Shown one piece after another: positions 22,862 to 32,309 of a DNA stretch of 64,000 bases. The DNA comes from Chelatococcus caeni (lineage in GTDB: Bacteria > Pseudomonadota > Alphaproteobacteria > Rhizobiales > Beijerinckiaceae): NCBI RefSeq assembly GCF_014196925.1, contig NZ_JACIEN010000006.1, positions 62,001 through 126,000 on the forward strand, read 5' to 3'. A program made the position numbers and the translations under genes. Each line of letters starts with the position of its first letter. Position 1 is the stretch's first letter. The notes beneath the pieces were generated by a model, which saw nothing but the letters and a program-made list of their open reading frames with translations, did no database searches and was not told where the DNA came from.

Positions 22862-23184
22862 GGCCGGTCCTCGTGCTTGATGAGTGCCGCGAGCCGCGCT
22901 TCCAGCATAGCGGCGTCGCCGGCGACGGTCAGGATCTTGATGCGTGCGGTGTGCCCGGAGACGAGCGTGACGGCCGAGGCGGCGACGCCGAGGCTCTTGG
23001 CGAGCAGCCGGGTGAGCGCCGCATTGGCCGCCCCGTCCTCCGGCACGGCCCGGACGCGGACCTTGATGACGGCGCGCCCGTCCGCCAGCTGCTCGACGCC
23101 CTCGATCGCATCGCGCCCGCCGCGCGGCGTCAGGCGCACCGTGAGCGTCAGCCCCTCGCCCGTGCGCGTGACGGCGCCGCTCAT
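22858..23184 (-). CDS. DUF167 (YggU) family protein
   Basis: A 108-residue small conserved protein. [33 protein letters not shown] and [10 protein letters not shown] match the DUF167/YggU family, whose function is not established. The stop overlaps the folD start (ATGA) and the gene follows yggT by 23 bases, so it is probably co-transcribed with both. Confidence 0.9.
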   Translation of the reverse strand: MSGAVTRTGEGLTLTVRLTPRGGRDAIEGVEQLADGRAVIKVRVRAVPEDGAANAALTRLLAKSLGVAASAVTLVSGHTARIKILTVAGDAAMLEARLAALIKHEDRP

Positions 23185-23207
23185 GCCTGCCCCACGCCGG
23201 CCGGGCT

Positions 23208-23498
23208 TTAGATGACCGCCGGGTAGACGTAGAGCACGATCACCCGCTGCAGGAAGAAGATGATGAGCAGCAGGATGATGGGCGAGACGTCGATGCCGCC
23301 GAGATTGGGCAGGATGGAGCGGATGGGCCGAAGCGCGGGCTCGGTGATCTGGTAGAGGAAGTTCCAGATCGCCCGCACCACGTCGTTGCGCGTGTTGACG
23401 ACGTTGAAGGCGACCAGCCAGCTGATGATGGCTGAGGCGATCACGAGCCAGGTGTAGAGGTCGAGCACGACCATGAGAACATCGAGAATCGCGCGCAT
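23208..23498 (-). CDS. YggT-family membrane protein
   Basis: A 96-residue inner-membrane protein with two hydrophobic segments (about residues 5-30 and 70-95) joined by the conserved [22 protein letters not shown] loop, trimmed here to [13 protein letters not shown] as the signature. The family is linked to cell-envelope and osmotic functions and to Ccb-type maturation in plastids, but its bacterial role is not settled. First gene of the yggT-yggU-folD unit. Confidence 0.92.
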   Translation of the reverse strand: MRAILDVLMVVLDLYTWLVIASAIISWLVAFNVVNTRNDVVRAIWNFLYQITEPALRPIRSILPNLGGIDVSPIILLLIIFFLQRVIVLYVYPAVI

Positions 23499-23645
23499 TG
23501 AAAATCCGGAGGATGGAGAGGACGGACGGGAGCTTCCGTTTAGCGCTCTCCGCCGCTGTGAACAACCCGTCGCGCTCGCCGCGCGATCACGCGAAACAGC
23601 AATTGACAGCCGCCCCCGCGCCGGCCTAAAACGCGCCGACCTTTA

Positions 23646-23721
<76 letters not shown>

Positions 23722-23833
23722 CCCTCTTTTGCAGAAAAGCTGGAAAATTCGGGCCGGGTTTCGGGTGGCGCATCGCTGCGACGAAACGTGCGCCCTCTGC
23801 CCCTCACCGGCTATCCTTAGGTCCGCTCGCTGT

Positions 23834-24343
23834 TTAGACCGCGACTTTGGTTTTCCAGCCGGTTGAGAAATCGAGCGCCCGCAACAACCCAAAACTATTG
23901 ATCCATTGAATTCCGAGAGTGTTGCAGACGTCGGGCACATGGCGATTTGCGCGCATGAGTGAGGGTTTGGAGACCTCGGTCGTCACAACGCAACGTGCTT
24001 GTGGTGCAGCCATCGCATACGCGATCAGAAATGGGTCCTTGCCCAGCTTAACCACTTCGGTGTCGTTCAGATCTGGCGCGTACCCATGGGCGGTGCACTG
24101 CTGCAGTAGCGTGATGTCGACGCTTTCATCCAAGCAGATTGCTTCCTTGTGCTCGGGCGCTTTCAGCCAGTCCGCCAAGTCGTCTGTTCCGTTGGTAATT
24201 TCTTCGAGGTTTTCGATCGGCATTTTAAGATGGCCGGCATTGCCCATATGTACGAGCCATTCCCAAAACTCGGGCACCCGGTCGAGGGGATAATAAGAGT
24301 TGTTGGCCGTAATCATTACGTTGGCATCGAGCAGATAGAGCAA
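23834..24343 (-). CDS. DUF4411 family protein (PIN-like nuclease fold)
   Basis: A 169-residue protein with a PIN-like pattern: an N-terminal acidic DANVMI motif, a central EEITNGTDDLADWL region, the acidic NDTEVVKLGKDPFLIAYAM and VVTTEVS near the end. DUF4411 proteins occur beside HTH-ImmA/IrrE proteins and are suspected toxins. Translation must start at the TTG at 24343, because an in-frame TAG lies two codons upstream; the upstream ImmA gene stops about 10 bases away. Base composition is clearly lower in GC than in flanking genes, suggesting transfer. The nuclease role is inferred from family resemblance. Confidence 0.8.
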   Translation of the reverse strand: MLYLLDANVMITANNSYYPLDRVPEFWEWLVHMGNAGHLKMPIENLEEITNGTDDLADWLKAPEHKEAICLDESVDITLLQQCTAHGYAPDLNDTEVVKLGKDPFLIAYAMAAPQARCVVTTEVSKPSLMRANRHVPDVCNTLGIQWINSFGLLRALDFSTGWKTKVAV

Positions 24344-24353
24344 GTTCTAGCCC

Positions 24354-25568
24354 CTATGCTGCTCGACCGGACGGATCCGCGCTGGAAAGCAGCGGAAACA
24401 CGTTTGCCGGACGCACTGCCAAGATGCGTGCAGCCTTCGAGGGCGACAAGGCCCCATCTGCCACCATCCGCCGAGATAGGTCCAGCAGCCGCCCGCCAAG
24501 CCGGTGGCGACGAACGGTGTAGTAGTTCGGCCCCTCACCGTCTCGACTACGCTCCCGGTCCAACTGGCGCTTGCGGAGCCAGTGCTGCCGAAACATGGCA
24601 CTCAACTGCGACCATTGAGACCGATCAATTATGCCAGCACGAAAAAGCTTATAGGTCACGAGAGAGCGACTCACCTGCCGCGCGTCGGCAATTTCGCCGA
24701 TGCGCATCGCAACCTCATCCAGTGGCAGCCCCCCAACTGCGCGCTCGCGTTCGATCTCGCCATTGGGCAACAGGAAATTTCCTGCGACGTCGTTGCAGAA
24801 CTGCTCAATGGCGGAAATAGCGTTCGCCCCGCTTACGCCAGTTGCGCCGAGCCAGATATGCGCCACTTCGTGAAGCAGGGTAAAGCACCACGCCCTGTCA
24901 CTGTCCTGATCGTTGATGACAATGAACGGCGCAACGGGATCCGCCAAAGCGAAGCCGCGGAAAATCTCGACATCTAGGGTGCTGTGATGGCTCCCCAGAT
25001 TGCCAACTAGCAGCACGAAAATGCCCGCGCGCTCGGCCCGCTCTCGAAGATAAGTAAATCCCTTTGGGGCAGTGCGGTCTCCCCGTATCCCGTTGCGGAA
25101 CTGCTCACGATCAAGTTCCAGTGTTCGAACTATGGAATCGAGTACGGCCGACACACCGTCCTGCATAGTCATGGAGGCGACGAACGGCAGCGAAACCGCC
25201 TCGTCTTCGGCTTCGAGCACCGCCCGCACCATCTCTTGCCGGGCCTTGATATCTCGAATGAGTGCATCGACAAGCGCGTCGTCGCGCCGGGAATGGTCCG
25301 GCGGCAGGGTGCGGAAATCGTGCCCGCGCTCACTCACCCTTGGCGGTTGCGGCAGATAGAACGTTAGGAGCGGGCGCCGGTAGTGCTGAACCATTTTCAG
25401 CAGCAAAGGGCGGCTCGGCTCAACCGCGCCGCTCTCGTACGCCGCCAGCCGCTTAATTGCAGGCACGCCGCGTGCGTCCCTGATACCGAGCTTTTCGACG
25501 GCCTCTCCCAGGGTGAGTCCTGCCGTCTCGCGCGCCCATTGCAATATCGTTGGGTTCACCTTTGGCAT
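24354..25568 (-). CDS. HTH-XRE plus ImmA/IrrE metallopeptidase
   Basis: A 404-residue fusion. Residues 1-60 form a Cro/C1-like helix-turn-helix (ILQWARETAGLTLGEAVEKL); residues about 170-300 form an ImmA/IrrE zinc peptidase with LLHEVAHIWLG (HEVAH at 233-237) and the third-ligand region EQFCNDVAGNFLLP. Such proteins repress their own operon and can be switched by cleavage of a repressor. Immediately followed by the DUF4411 gene, it is probably the regulator or antitoxin of the pair. The start at 25568 fits the HTH; an open frame to 25673 adds an unsupported leader. GC is visibly lower than in the neighbours. Confidence 0.88.
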   Translation of the reverse strand: MPKVNPTILQWARETAGLTLGEAVEKLGIRDARGVPAIKRLAAYESGAVEPSRPLLLKMVQHYRRPLLTFYLPQPPRVSERGHDFRTLPPDHSRRDDALVDALIRDIKARQEMVRAVLEAEDEAVSLPFVASMTMQDGVSAVLDSIVRTLELDREQFRNGIRGDRTAPKGFTYLRERAERAGIFVLLVGNLGSHHSTLDVEIFRGFALADPVAPFIVINDQDSDRAWCFTLLHEVAHIWLGATGVSGANAISAIEQFCNDVAGNFLLPNGEIERERAVGGLPLDEVAMRIGEIADARQVSRSLVTYKLFRAGIIDRSQWSQLSAMFRQHWLRKRQLDRERSRDGEGPNYYTVRRHRLGGRLLDLSRRMVADGALSPSKAARILAVRPANVFPLLSSADPSGRAA

Positions 25569-25766
25569 AGGATCCCCGGTCTCCCTGCTCGGCCGCCACA
25601 GCTCTTCTAGAACTAACGCACTAAGGATATTTTCGTTTGAATGCACGCCACACCAAATCTGGTAGCCCGTCAAACTGTAAGTCAGCCGGGTGCAAAAATG
25701 GTGAAGCTGCGCGGGCTTACAGGACGGACTCTGCGATTTTGCGGTGTACCGCGACAGGCACCTCCC

Positions 25767-26399
25767 TCAAATCGCCGGCAGTCCCAGCCATTTCGCCATC
25801 GCCTCGAGGATCAGGTTGATCGACAGGGCGGCGAGCACGATGCCCATCACGCGGCGCAGCACGTTGGCGCCGTGGCGGCCGATGAGGCGTGACACGGTCC
25901 CGCCTGACAGGAAGAGGCCGAGCAGGATGAGCATGTTGAGCGCCAGCATGGCGACCGTCTCCACCTGCTCGATGAAGGTCAGGCGGTTGTTGTCCATCAG
26001 GATGACGATGGCGAGCATGGCCCCCGGCCCGGCGATGATCGGCACCGCCAGCGGGTAGACGGCGACGCTCGCCGCGTCGTTTGCGCCCGCCTCGGCCGTC
26101 GGCGCCGGCCCCTTGTCGCCGAGGGTCATCGACAGCGCGAAGATGAGCAGGATGATGCCGCCGGCGATCTGGAAGGAGATGAGCGAGATGTTCATCGCCG
26201 CCAGCGCATATTGGCCGATGACGGCGAAGACGAGGAGGATGACGAAGGCGACGGGGACGGCGATGAGGGCCGCCTTGCGCCGCTCGGCCCGGTCGAGCCC
26301 GCCGGTGACCGAGAGGAAGAGCGAGGTGTGGCTGATCGGGTCGAGGACGGCGAGAAGCGTCATGAACTGCGTGACGAGCAGGGTCTGGTCGATCAGCAC
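25767..26399 (-). CDS. MarC-family integral membrane protein
   Basis: A 210-residue protein with about six membrane helices of the MarC/UPF0056 family: an early FMTLLAVLDPISHTSLFL, then VPIIAGPGAMLAIVIL in the second half, an inverted duplication typical of the family. Transport substrate is unknown; the old multidrug-resistance link is not supported for MarC itself. No suitable ATG exists at the family N-terminus; the GTG at 26399, eight bases after GGAG, is taken as the start. Confidence 0.87.
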   Translation of the reverse strand: MLIDQTLLVTQFMTLLAVLDPISHTSLFLSVTGGLDRAERRKAALIAVPVAFVILLVFAVIGQYALAAMNISLISFQIAGGIILLIFALSMTLGDKGPAPTAEAGANDAASVAVYPLAVPIIAGPGAMLAIVILMDNNRLTFIEQVETVAMLALNMLILLGLFLSGGTVSRLIGRHGANVLRRVMGIVLAALSINLILEAMAKWLGLPAI

Positions 26400-26457
26400 G
26401 ATCGGCTCCGGAAGAGGAAGGTGACGGCGAGGGCGAGGATGGAGGGGAACGGACGTC

Positions 26458-26805
26458 TCAGGCGGTCCCGGTTCCGCCGATCTCGTCGATCCGGGCCGCC
26501 ATGATGAAGTCGTTCTCGTGCAGGCCCTTGATCTTGTGGGTCTGCAGCGTGACCGTCGCATAGCCCCAGCCGAAGGCGATGTCCGGGTGGTGGCCCTGCT
26601 CCTCGGCAAGCTCCGACACGCGCGCCACGAAATCGAAGGCTCCCGCGTAGTTCCTGAAGCGGAAGGTGCGCGCGATGCGCGTGGCATCGCCGTTGACCTC
26701 CCACTGCGGCACCCGTTTCGCGTAGTGCGCGACGGCTTCGGGGGACAAAGGCGGCGTCCCGCCCTTGCAGGGCGTGCAGGTCTTGGTGGCGAGATCGTCG
26801 GTCAT
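26458..26805 (-). CDS. phhB: Pterin-4a-carbinolamine dehydratase
   Basis: A 115-residue enzyme that dehydrates 4a-hydroxytetrahydropterin, the recycling partner of aromatic amino acid hydroxylases. The active-site block EEQGHHPDIAFGWG and VTLQTHKIKGLHENDF are conserved. The N-terminal CTPCKGG is also common in bacterial members. No hydroxylase lies beside it. Confidence 0.94.
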   Translation of the reverse strand: MTDDLATKTCTPCKGGTPPLSPEAVAHYAKRVPQWEVNGDATRIARTFRFRNYAGAFDFVARVSELAEEQGHHPDIAFGWGYATVTLQTHKIKGLHENDFIMAARIDEIGGTGTA

Positions 26806-26824
26806 GGCTATTCCCGCTGCCGGG

Positions 26825-28231
26825 TCACGGAATCTCGTACAGGGTGACCTCGTCGTCGATGCCGCGCAAGGCGCGTCGCTGCGCCAGCGGCGTCAGGCCG
26901 GTGCGGGCAAGCAGGTTCGACACCTCCGGCCGCTCGACGACGGAGCCCGTGGCGTAGATCGCCTGCGATTCGGCAAGGCCCTGCACGCGCGAGGCGATGT
27001 TCACCGTCTGGCCGAAATAGTCCTGCCGCTCGTTGAGGCTGACGGCGAGGCACGGGCCTTCGTGCAGGCCGATCTTCAGCATCAGGTCCTCGCTGCCGTG
27101 GGCGGCGTTGAGGCGGCGCATGGCGTCGCGCATGCGCAGCGCGGCGGCGACGGCCCGTTCCGGCGTCGGGAAGGTCGCCATCACTGCATCGCCGATGGTC
27201 TTGACGATGGCGCCGGCCTCCGCCGCCACGATGTCGCCGAGCACACGGAAGTGCTCGCGCACGAGGTCGAAGGCGGCAAGGTCGCCCACGCGCTCATAGA
27301 GCCGGGTCGATCCCTTGAGGTCGGTGAAGAGGAAGGTGAGGCTGGTGATCTTCAGCCGCTGGTCGACGTTGAGCGTCTCCGTCCGGTAGATGTCGCGGAA
27401 GGTCTGGTTGCTGAGGAGCCGCTTGGCGGTGAGGAACGGCCGGCGCCGGCCGATGAGCGTGTGTAGCGCCTCGCCTGCGGCGAAGAGGCCGGGCAGGACG
27501 CGCCGGCTGGTGCGGTTCTCGAGCGTGAGGCGCAGCGGGCCGGGCTGCAGGCGGACGGCCTCGTTCGGCGCATGCACGGCGTCGATGACGAGGGAAAGCG
27601 AGCGCCGCTCGCGCGTCTCGTCGCTGTCGGCGTCGATGAACTGCACGGAATGGGTGACCGGATCGAAGACGATGATGAAGCCCCGCGGCAGCTGCAGCGA
27701 GAGGAGGGCCTTCTCCCCGGGCGGCAGTTCGATGGCCTCGATGATGATCTCGTCGAGCTGCGCCTCGATCTCCTCCGGCAGGTCGACGCCCGAGCTCCAG
27801 AAGATCTGGCGGAAATACTCGTGGATCGGCAGGCGGTCCGGCTCGTGCGCCGCGATCTGCCGCACGCGCGGGTTCACCGTGAACGTCACCTCCACCATCT
27901 CGTCGAGGGTCGGCTCGTAGCCCGCCGCGCACAGCGTGCAGCTGTAGGAGGAGCGGTCGAGCGTACCGAGCGTCGCATTGGCGTCGAGCACGCCGCCGCA
28001 GCCCGGGCACAATACGTTCCATGACATGTCGAACAGGCCGAGATGGGCGGCATGGAGGAAGGCGGCGATGGCGGCCTCCTCGTCGAGACCCTCGCGCGCC
28101 GCGAAGGCGAGCACGTTGACGCGGTTGAGCATACGGTCCGCGCCGTGCCGGACGAGGCGCTCGATGGCCTCGGCCGCCGCCGGCTCGGCCGTCTGACGCA
28201 GCAGGGAAAAGAGCGCTTCCGTCTCGGCCAT
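26825..28231 (-). CDS. Class III adenylate/guanylate cyclase with N-terminal zinc-ribbon region
   Basis: A 468-residue signalling enzyme. The C-terminal catalytic domain (about 295-460) has the metal-binding FLFTDLKGSTRLYERVGD, AIVKTIGDAVMATF and the transition-state region FGQTVNIASRVQ. The N-terminal part has two cysteine pairs, CPGCGG and CTLCAAGY, resembling a zinc ribbon, and a beta-rich region of unknown ligand. The ATG at 28231 has GGAG nine bases upstream. An ATG at 28252 is also in frame and follows an AT-rich TATACT/TATAAAAT stretch that could be a -10 element, which would make the transcript nearly leaderless. Confidence 0.9.
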   Translation of the reverse strand: MAETEALFSLLRQTAEPAAAEAIERLVRHGADRMLNRVNVLAFAAREGLDEEAAIAAFLHAAHLGLFDMSWNVLCPGCGGVLDANATLGTLDRSSYSCTLCAAGYEPTLDEMVEVTFTVNPRVRQIAAHEPDRLPIHEYFRQIFWSSGVDLPEEIEAQLDEIIIEAIELPPGEKALLSLQLPRGFIIVFDPVTHSVQFIDADSDETRERRSLSLVIDAVHAPNEAVRLQPGPLRLTLENRTSRRVLPGLFAAGEALHTLIGRRRPFLTAKRLLSNQTFRDIYRTETLNVDQRLKITSLTFLFTDLKGSTRLYERVGDLAAFDLVREHFRVLGDIVAAEAGAIVKTIGDAVMATFPTPERAVAAALRMRDAMRRLNAAHGSEDLMLKIGLHEGPCLAVSLNERQDYFGQTVNIASRVQGLAESQAIYATGSVVERPEVSNLLARTGLTPLAQRRALRGIDDEVTLYEIP

Positions 28232-28292
28232 CGGACGGTGCTCCGCAACCATTATTTTATAAGTATAGCACGATCAGCGGCAGCTGCCGCGC

Positions 28293-29069
28293 TCAGGCCG
28301 CAGGGGCGCGGGCGATCGCCAGGCCCGAGGCCGGTTGGGGCCGGGCCGGTGCGGCACCGGCGGCGAGCCAGTGGTCGAGAAAGGCATCGAGCCACAGGGC
28401 GACGGCGGGGTCGTACATGAAGCGCCCGCGGTGGTGCAGGTGCGAGGCCTGGGCGCCCGGCAGGCTCAGCCGCTCGCTGGCGCGTGTCGTCCAGCGATAG
28501 ATCATGGCGTGCGTCACCTCGGGGTGGAACTGCAGGCCGAAGGCCGCGGGCCCGACTCGGAAGGCCTGGTTCGGAAAATCCGCGCCCTCGGCGAGAAGCT
28601 CGCCCCCGGGCGGGCAGTCGAGCCCCTCCCGGTGCCATTGGTAGACATGCGAGGGCCACGGCGCGCCCGTCTCGCTGGCGAAGCGCCGCCCGGTCGTCGT
28701 CGGCTTGAGGGGATAATAGCCGATTTCGGCAAGGCCCGAGGGATGCGGATCGACGCGCCCGCCGAGGTGCTTCGACAGCATCTGCGCGCCGAGGCAGAGG
28801 CCGAGCAGCGGCTTCTTCTCATCGAGCGCGACGCCGATCCAGTCGATCTCGCGCTTCACCCAGTCATCGGGGTCGTTGGCGCTCATGGGCCCGCCGAAGA
28901 CGACGGCGCCGGCGTGCAGTTCGAGCGTCTGCGGCAAGGGATCGCCGAAGCGCGGGCGGCGGATGTCGAGCAGGTGGCCGCGCTCTGCAAGGAGCCGGCC
29001 GACCCGGCCGGGCGTCGAATGCTCCTGGTGCAGGACGATGAGAACGGGCAGCCGGGCCGCCTCAGCCAT
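28293..29069 (-). CDS. Class I glutamine amidotransferase-like protein
   Basis: A 258-residue protein with the GATase type 1 fold: the nucleophile cysteine in LLGLCLGAQML, the oxyanion strand FGGPMSANDP, and the catalytic histidine-glutamate in FGLQFHPEVTH. It resembles stand-alone GMP-synthase-like amidotransferases annotated as glutamine amidotransferases; no synthetase domain is present, so its acceptor reaction is unknown. Its ATG overlaps the TGA of the upstream TerB-like gene by one base, so the two are coupled. Confidence 0.88.
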   Translation of the reverse strand: MAEAARLPVLIVLHQEHSTPGRVGRLLAERGHLLDIRRPRFGDPLPQTLELHAGAVVFGGPMSANDPDDWVKREIDWIGVALDEKKPLLGLCLGAQMLSKHLGGRVDPHPSGLAEIGYYPLKPTTTGRRFASETGAPWPSHVYQWHREGLDCPPGGELLAEGADFPNQAFRVGPAAFGLQFHPEVTHAMIYRWTTRASERLSLPGAQASHLHHRGRFMYDPAVALWLDAFLDHWLAAGAAPARPQPASGLAIARAPAA

Positions 29070-29569
29070 CAGGCCCCTCCGTCGACGTCCGCCAGCGCGC
29101 TCTGGCGCAGCGCCTCGGCCTCGCGCTCGCTCAGCCCGAGCCGGCGGGCGGAGCGCCACAGGAGGCCGTCCTCGATCTCGGCGACGTGCCCGTCGATCTT
29201 CGCGAGCTCCCAGGCGGCGGCCATCAGCTCGCGGCGCCCGTCCGGCGGCAGCAGGCGCTTCAGGTCCTCGAAGGCGTCGTCCACGTCCTCGCGCGAGCGC
29301 TCGGCCACGATGGCGGCCTCGATGATCCGGAGCGCCTCGCGCGGCGAGAGGCGGAAGCGGCGTCCGACGAGGTCGGCGAGCTTGGCGCGCTCGTCGCCCG
29401 TCAGGCGCCCGTCGCCCCCGGCGATGTGCACGAGGACGATGGCGAGCGACAGCAGGGTGTCGGGGGTGCGGCCCTTATCCTCGCGCGCCGGCGCGGCCTG
29501 GTGCCGGGGCAAGCGTTCGAAGAGGCGGGCGATGCTGGAGATGAGGCGGACTGGACGGGTCATGGACAT
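29069..29569 (-). CDS. TerB-like tellurite resistance/DjlA-type domain protein
   Basis: A 166-residue helical, acidic protein. The block VLVHIAGGDGRLTGDERAKL followed by a repeat-like AKIDGHVAEIEDGLLWR fits the TerB fold with two acidic metal-binding sites. Members are linked to stress and surface sensing; the specific role is unknown. A second Met two codons later is an equal start. It overlaps the amidotransferase gene downstream. Confidence 0.85.
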   Translation of the reverse strand: MSMTRPVRLISSIARLFERLPRHQAAPAREDKGRTPDTLLSLAIVLVHIAGGDGRLTGDERAKLADLVGRRFRLSPREALRIIEAAIVAERSREDVDDAFEDLKRLLPPDGRRELMAAAWELAKIDGHVAEIEDGLLWRSARRLGLSEREAEALRQSALADVDGGA

Positions 29570-29629
29570 CGGAACGATTTCAGGCTGCCATCCTGTCCGA
29601 TCGGACGACGGCGCTCAACCCCGCCTTTT

Positions 29630-30043
29630 TCACAATCCGCCCATCTTGCAGATGATGTCCCACTCGGCGCCGCTCACCGGTTGCACCGACAGGCGTGAAT
29701 TGTTGACGAGCACCATCTCGGCGAGGGAGGGCGTGTCCTTGATTTCGTCAAGCGTCACCGGCCGGGGCAGCGCCTTCACGGCCTTGATGTCGACCATGCC
29801 GAAGCGGCCGCTCGCGTCAGTGTGGTCAGGATAGTACTCCTTGATCACCTCGACGATGCCGACGACGGCCTTGCCTTCGTTGGAATGATAGAAAAAGCCG
29901 GTCTCGCCCTTCTTCATCGCCATCATGTTGAGCTTGGCGGAATGGTTGCGCACGCCGTTCCAGAACGTGCCCTTCGCGCCTTCCGCGACCTGCTGGTCCC
30001 ACGACCAGGTCGCCGGTTCGGATTTGAACAGCCAGTGCGCCAT
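29630..30043 (-). CDS. EVE domain-containing protein
   Basis: A 137-residue protein of the EVE/PUA-like family, which binds modified nucleotides (for example in thymocyte nuclear protein 1). MAHWLFKSEPATWSWD, FWNGVRNHSAKLNM, GFFYHSNEGKAVVG and RLSVQPVSGAEW are the family blocks. The start at 30043 is the standard N-terminus. It lies 16 bases after gpsA and is probably co-transcribed with tsaD-gpsA. Confidence 0.94.
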   Translation of the reverse strand: MAHWLFKSEPATWSWDQQVAEGAKGTFWNGVRNHSAKLNMMAMKKGETGFFYHSNEGKAVVGIVEVIKEYYPDHTDASGRFGMVDIKAVKALPRPVTLDEIKDTPSLAEMVLVNNSRLSVQPVSGAEWDIICKMGGL

Positions 30044-30059
30044 GACCTCTCCCCGTTCG

Positions 30060-31058
30060 TCAGATGATCTCGTGTTCGGCGCGGATCGGCCGGTTGAGCA
30101 GTGCGCCGATCGCCGCCTCGACGGACATTTCCCCCGCGACGAGCGCGGCGACGGCTTCCGAGATCGGCATTTCGACCCCGTGCTGGCCGGCCATCGCGAC
30201 GAGCGCCGCGGCCGTGAAGGCGCCTTCCGCCAGCTTGCCGCCGGAGGCTTCGGAAAGCGGCACGCCACGCCCCAGCGCCTCGCCGAAGGCGAAGTTGCGC
30301 GATTTCGCCGAGCCGCAGGTGAGCACGAGGTCGCCGAGGCCGGACAGCCCCATCAGCGTCTCGGGCCGGGCACCGAGGGCGCGCGCGAAGCGCATCAGCT
30401 CGGCGAAGCCCCGGGCCACCATGGCGGCCCGGGCGCTCTCGCCGAGGCCGCAGCCCATGACGATGCCGCAGGCGATGGCGAGCACGTTCTTGGCCGCGCC
30501 GCCGATCTCGACCCCGCGCACGTCGGTGCCGTGATAGATGCGGAAGGCGGGGCTCGCAAGCGCCGCGGCGAGGCCGCGGGCGGTCTCCTCCTGCGCGCAG
30601 GCCAGCACCACGGCGGTCGGCAGGCCCCGCACCACGTCCTCGGCGAAGCTCGGGCCGGACAGGACGGCAGATACTGCCGCCGGCAGCTCCTCGGCGACGA
30701 TGTCGCTCATGAAGCGGCTCGACGTGCGCTCGATGCCCTTGGCGCAGATGACGACGGGCGTACCGGGGGCGAGCCGGGGCGCGAGCGCGCGGGCCGCCTC
30801 GCGCAGGGCCTGCGCCGGCACGACGAGGAGCAGCGCCCGCGCGGCCGCCGTCGCGCCGAGGTCGGCCGTGACGGTGATCGCGGCATGGAGCGGCGCACCG
30901 GGAAGGAAACGCAAGTTCTCGCGCGCGGTCTCGATGGTGCCGGCATGCTCGGCATCGCGCGCGACGAGGGTGACGGTACGCCCGGCCTGGGCCGCCGCAT
31001 TGGCGAGGGCCGTGCCCCAGGCGCCGGCCCCGACGATGACGAGCGGATCGGCGATCAT
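30060..31058 (-). CDS. gpsA: NAD(P)-dependent glycerol-3-phosphate dehydrogenase
   Basis: Makes sn-glycerol 3-phosphate from dihydroxyacetone phosphate for phospholipid synthesis. The 332-residue protein has the dinucleotide motif [30 protein letters not shown], the catalytic-lysine region [13 protein letters not shown] and GLGDLVLTC. Its ATG overlaps the tsaD stop (ATGA). The tsaD-gpsA-EVE order is common in Hyphomicrobiales. Confidence 0.96.
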   Translation of the reverse strand: MIADPLVIVGAGAWGTALANAAAQAGRTVTLVARDAEHAGTIETARENLRFLPGAPLHAAITVTADLGATAAARALLLVVPAQALREAARALAPRLAPGTPVVICAKGIERTSSRFMSDIVAEELPAAVSAVLSGPSFAEDVVRGLPTAVVLACAQEETARGLAAALASPAFRIYHGTDVRGVEIGGAAKNVLAIACGIVMGCGLGESARAAMVARGFAELMRFARALGARPETLMGLSGLGDLVLTCGSAKSRNFAFGEALGRGVPLSEASGGKLAEGAFTAAALVAMAGQHGVEMPISEAVAALVAGEMSVEAAIGALLNRPIRAEHEII

Positions 31059-32095
31059 GCCGCGGAGGCCGCCTCGAGCGGCCAGCGGGCGCGGGCGGGA
31101 GCGGTGAGGTCGTCGGTGAGGCCGAGGCGCAGGCGCTCGAGCCCCGTCCAGGCGATCATCGCCCCGTTGTCGGTGCACAGGGCCGGTGGTGGCGTGACGA
31201 GGGGCAGGCCGGCCTCGGAGGCAAGGCGCGTCAGGCCGCGGCGGATCGCCTGGTTGGCGGCGACGCCGCCGGCGACGACGAGCGCCGTCGGGTGCCCCGC
31301 CTTCTGCCGGAAGGCGCGCAGGCCCATGCGCACCCGGTCGGCGACGACGTCGACCACGGCCGCCTGGAAGGAGGCGCAGAGGTCGGCCACGTCACGCGCC
31401 GAGAGCGGGGCGATGCGCTCGGCCTCGATGCGCACGGCGGTCTTGAGGCCGGAGAGCGAGAAGTCCGGGTCCGGCCGGCCCGCCAGCGGCCGCGGCAAAG
31501 CGAAGCGCGCCGGGTCGCCGTGGAGCGCCTGGCGCTCCACCTCCGGCCCGCCGGGATAGGGCAGGCCGAGCATCTTCGCCGTCTTGTCGAAGGCCTCGCC
31601 GATGGCGTCGTCGATGGTGGTGCCGAGGCGGACGTAATCGCCGACGCCGCGCACCGCGAGCAATTGCGTGTGCCCGCCCGAGGCGAGCAGCAGCAGATAG
31701 GGAAAGGCGACGCCGTCGGTCATCCGCGCCGTCAGCGCATGAGCCTCGAGATGATTGACGGCGATGAAGGGCTTGCCGGACACGAGGGCGAGCGCCTTGC
31801 CGGTGGTGAGGCCGACGATGACGCCGCCGATGAGGCCGGGGCCGGCCGCGGCGGCGACGGCGTCGATGTCCTTCAGCGTGACGTCGGCCGCCTTCAGCGC
31901 CCGCGCTACCAGCCGGTCGATGACCTCGACATGGGCGCGCGCCGCGATCTCCGGCACCACGCCGCCATAGGCGGCATGTTCCGTGATCTGGGTGAGGATC
32001 TCGTTCGACAGGATGACGCCGCGCCCGTCGCCGGCAAGGCCGACGACGGCGGCTGCCGTTTCGTCACAGGTGGTCTCGATGCCAAGAACGCGCAT
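31055..32095 (-). CDS. tsaD: tRNA N6-threonylcarbamoyladenosine transferase subunit TsaD
   Basis: Transfers threonylcarbamoyl to A37 of ANN-decoding tRNAs. A 346-residue ASKHA-fold metalloprotein starting [16 protein letters not shown], with the metal-binding histidines in [20 protein letters not shown], and [13 protein letters not shown] followed by [12 protein letters not shown]. Coupled by an overlap to gpsA, and divergent from hemC across about 214 bases. Confidence 0.97.
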   Translation of the reverse strand: MRVLGIETTCDETAAAVVGLAGDGRGVILSNEILTQITEHAAYGGVVPEIAARAHVEVIDRLVARALKAADVTLKDIDAVAAAAGPGLIGGVIVGLTTGKALALVSGKPFIAVNHLEAHALTARMTDGVAFPYLLLLASGGHTQLLAVRGVGDYVRLGTTIDDAIGEAFDKTAKMLGLPYPGGPEVERQALHGDPARFALPRPLAGRPDPDFSLSGLKTAVRIEAERIAPLSARDVADLCASFQAAVVDVVADRVRMGLRAFRQKAGHPTALVVAGGVAANQAIRRGLTRLASEAGLPLVTPPPALCTDNGAMIAWTGLERLRLGLTDDLTAPARARWPLEAASAA

Positions 32096-32309
32096 GATTC
32101 GCTGGGTTCTGAAGGGGCTGCGATCGGTCGCGGTTCGCAAAAGCGCCGCTTCCCCCTATAGAGCATGGCGTAAAGCCGTGGGAACCGGTTTTTCGCCGCA
32201 GCAGGGTGGTAGGGCATGCGATAGTGAGGTGCGGGAGCGGCTCTGTGGCCTCCCGCCTGCACGAATCGCCCGCCGGCCGCGGGCCCCGTGAACGGAGTTG
32301 GATGGAACC

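Noticed and set aside
23722-25766. Integrative element with att sites at tRNA-Ala
   Set aside because: The module beyond the tRNA looks acquired, but no copy of the tRNA 3' end could be found at its far side and there is no integrase gene.
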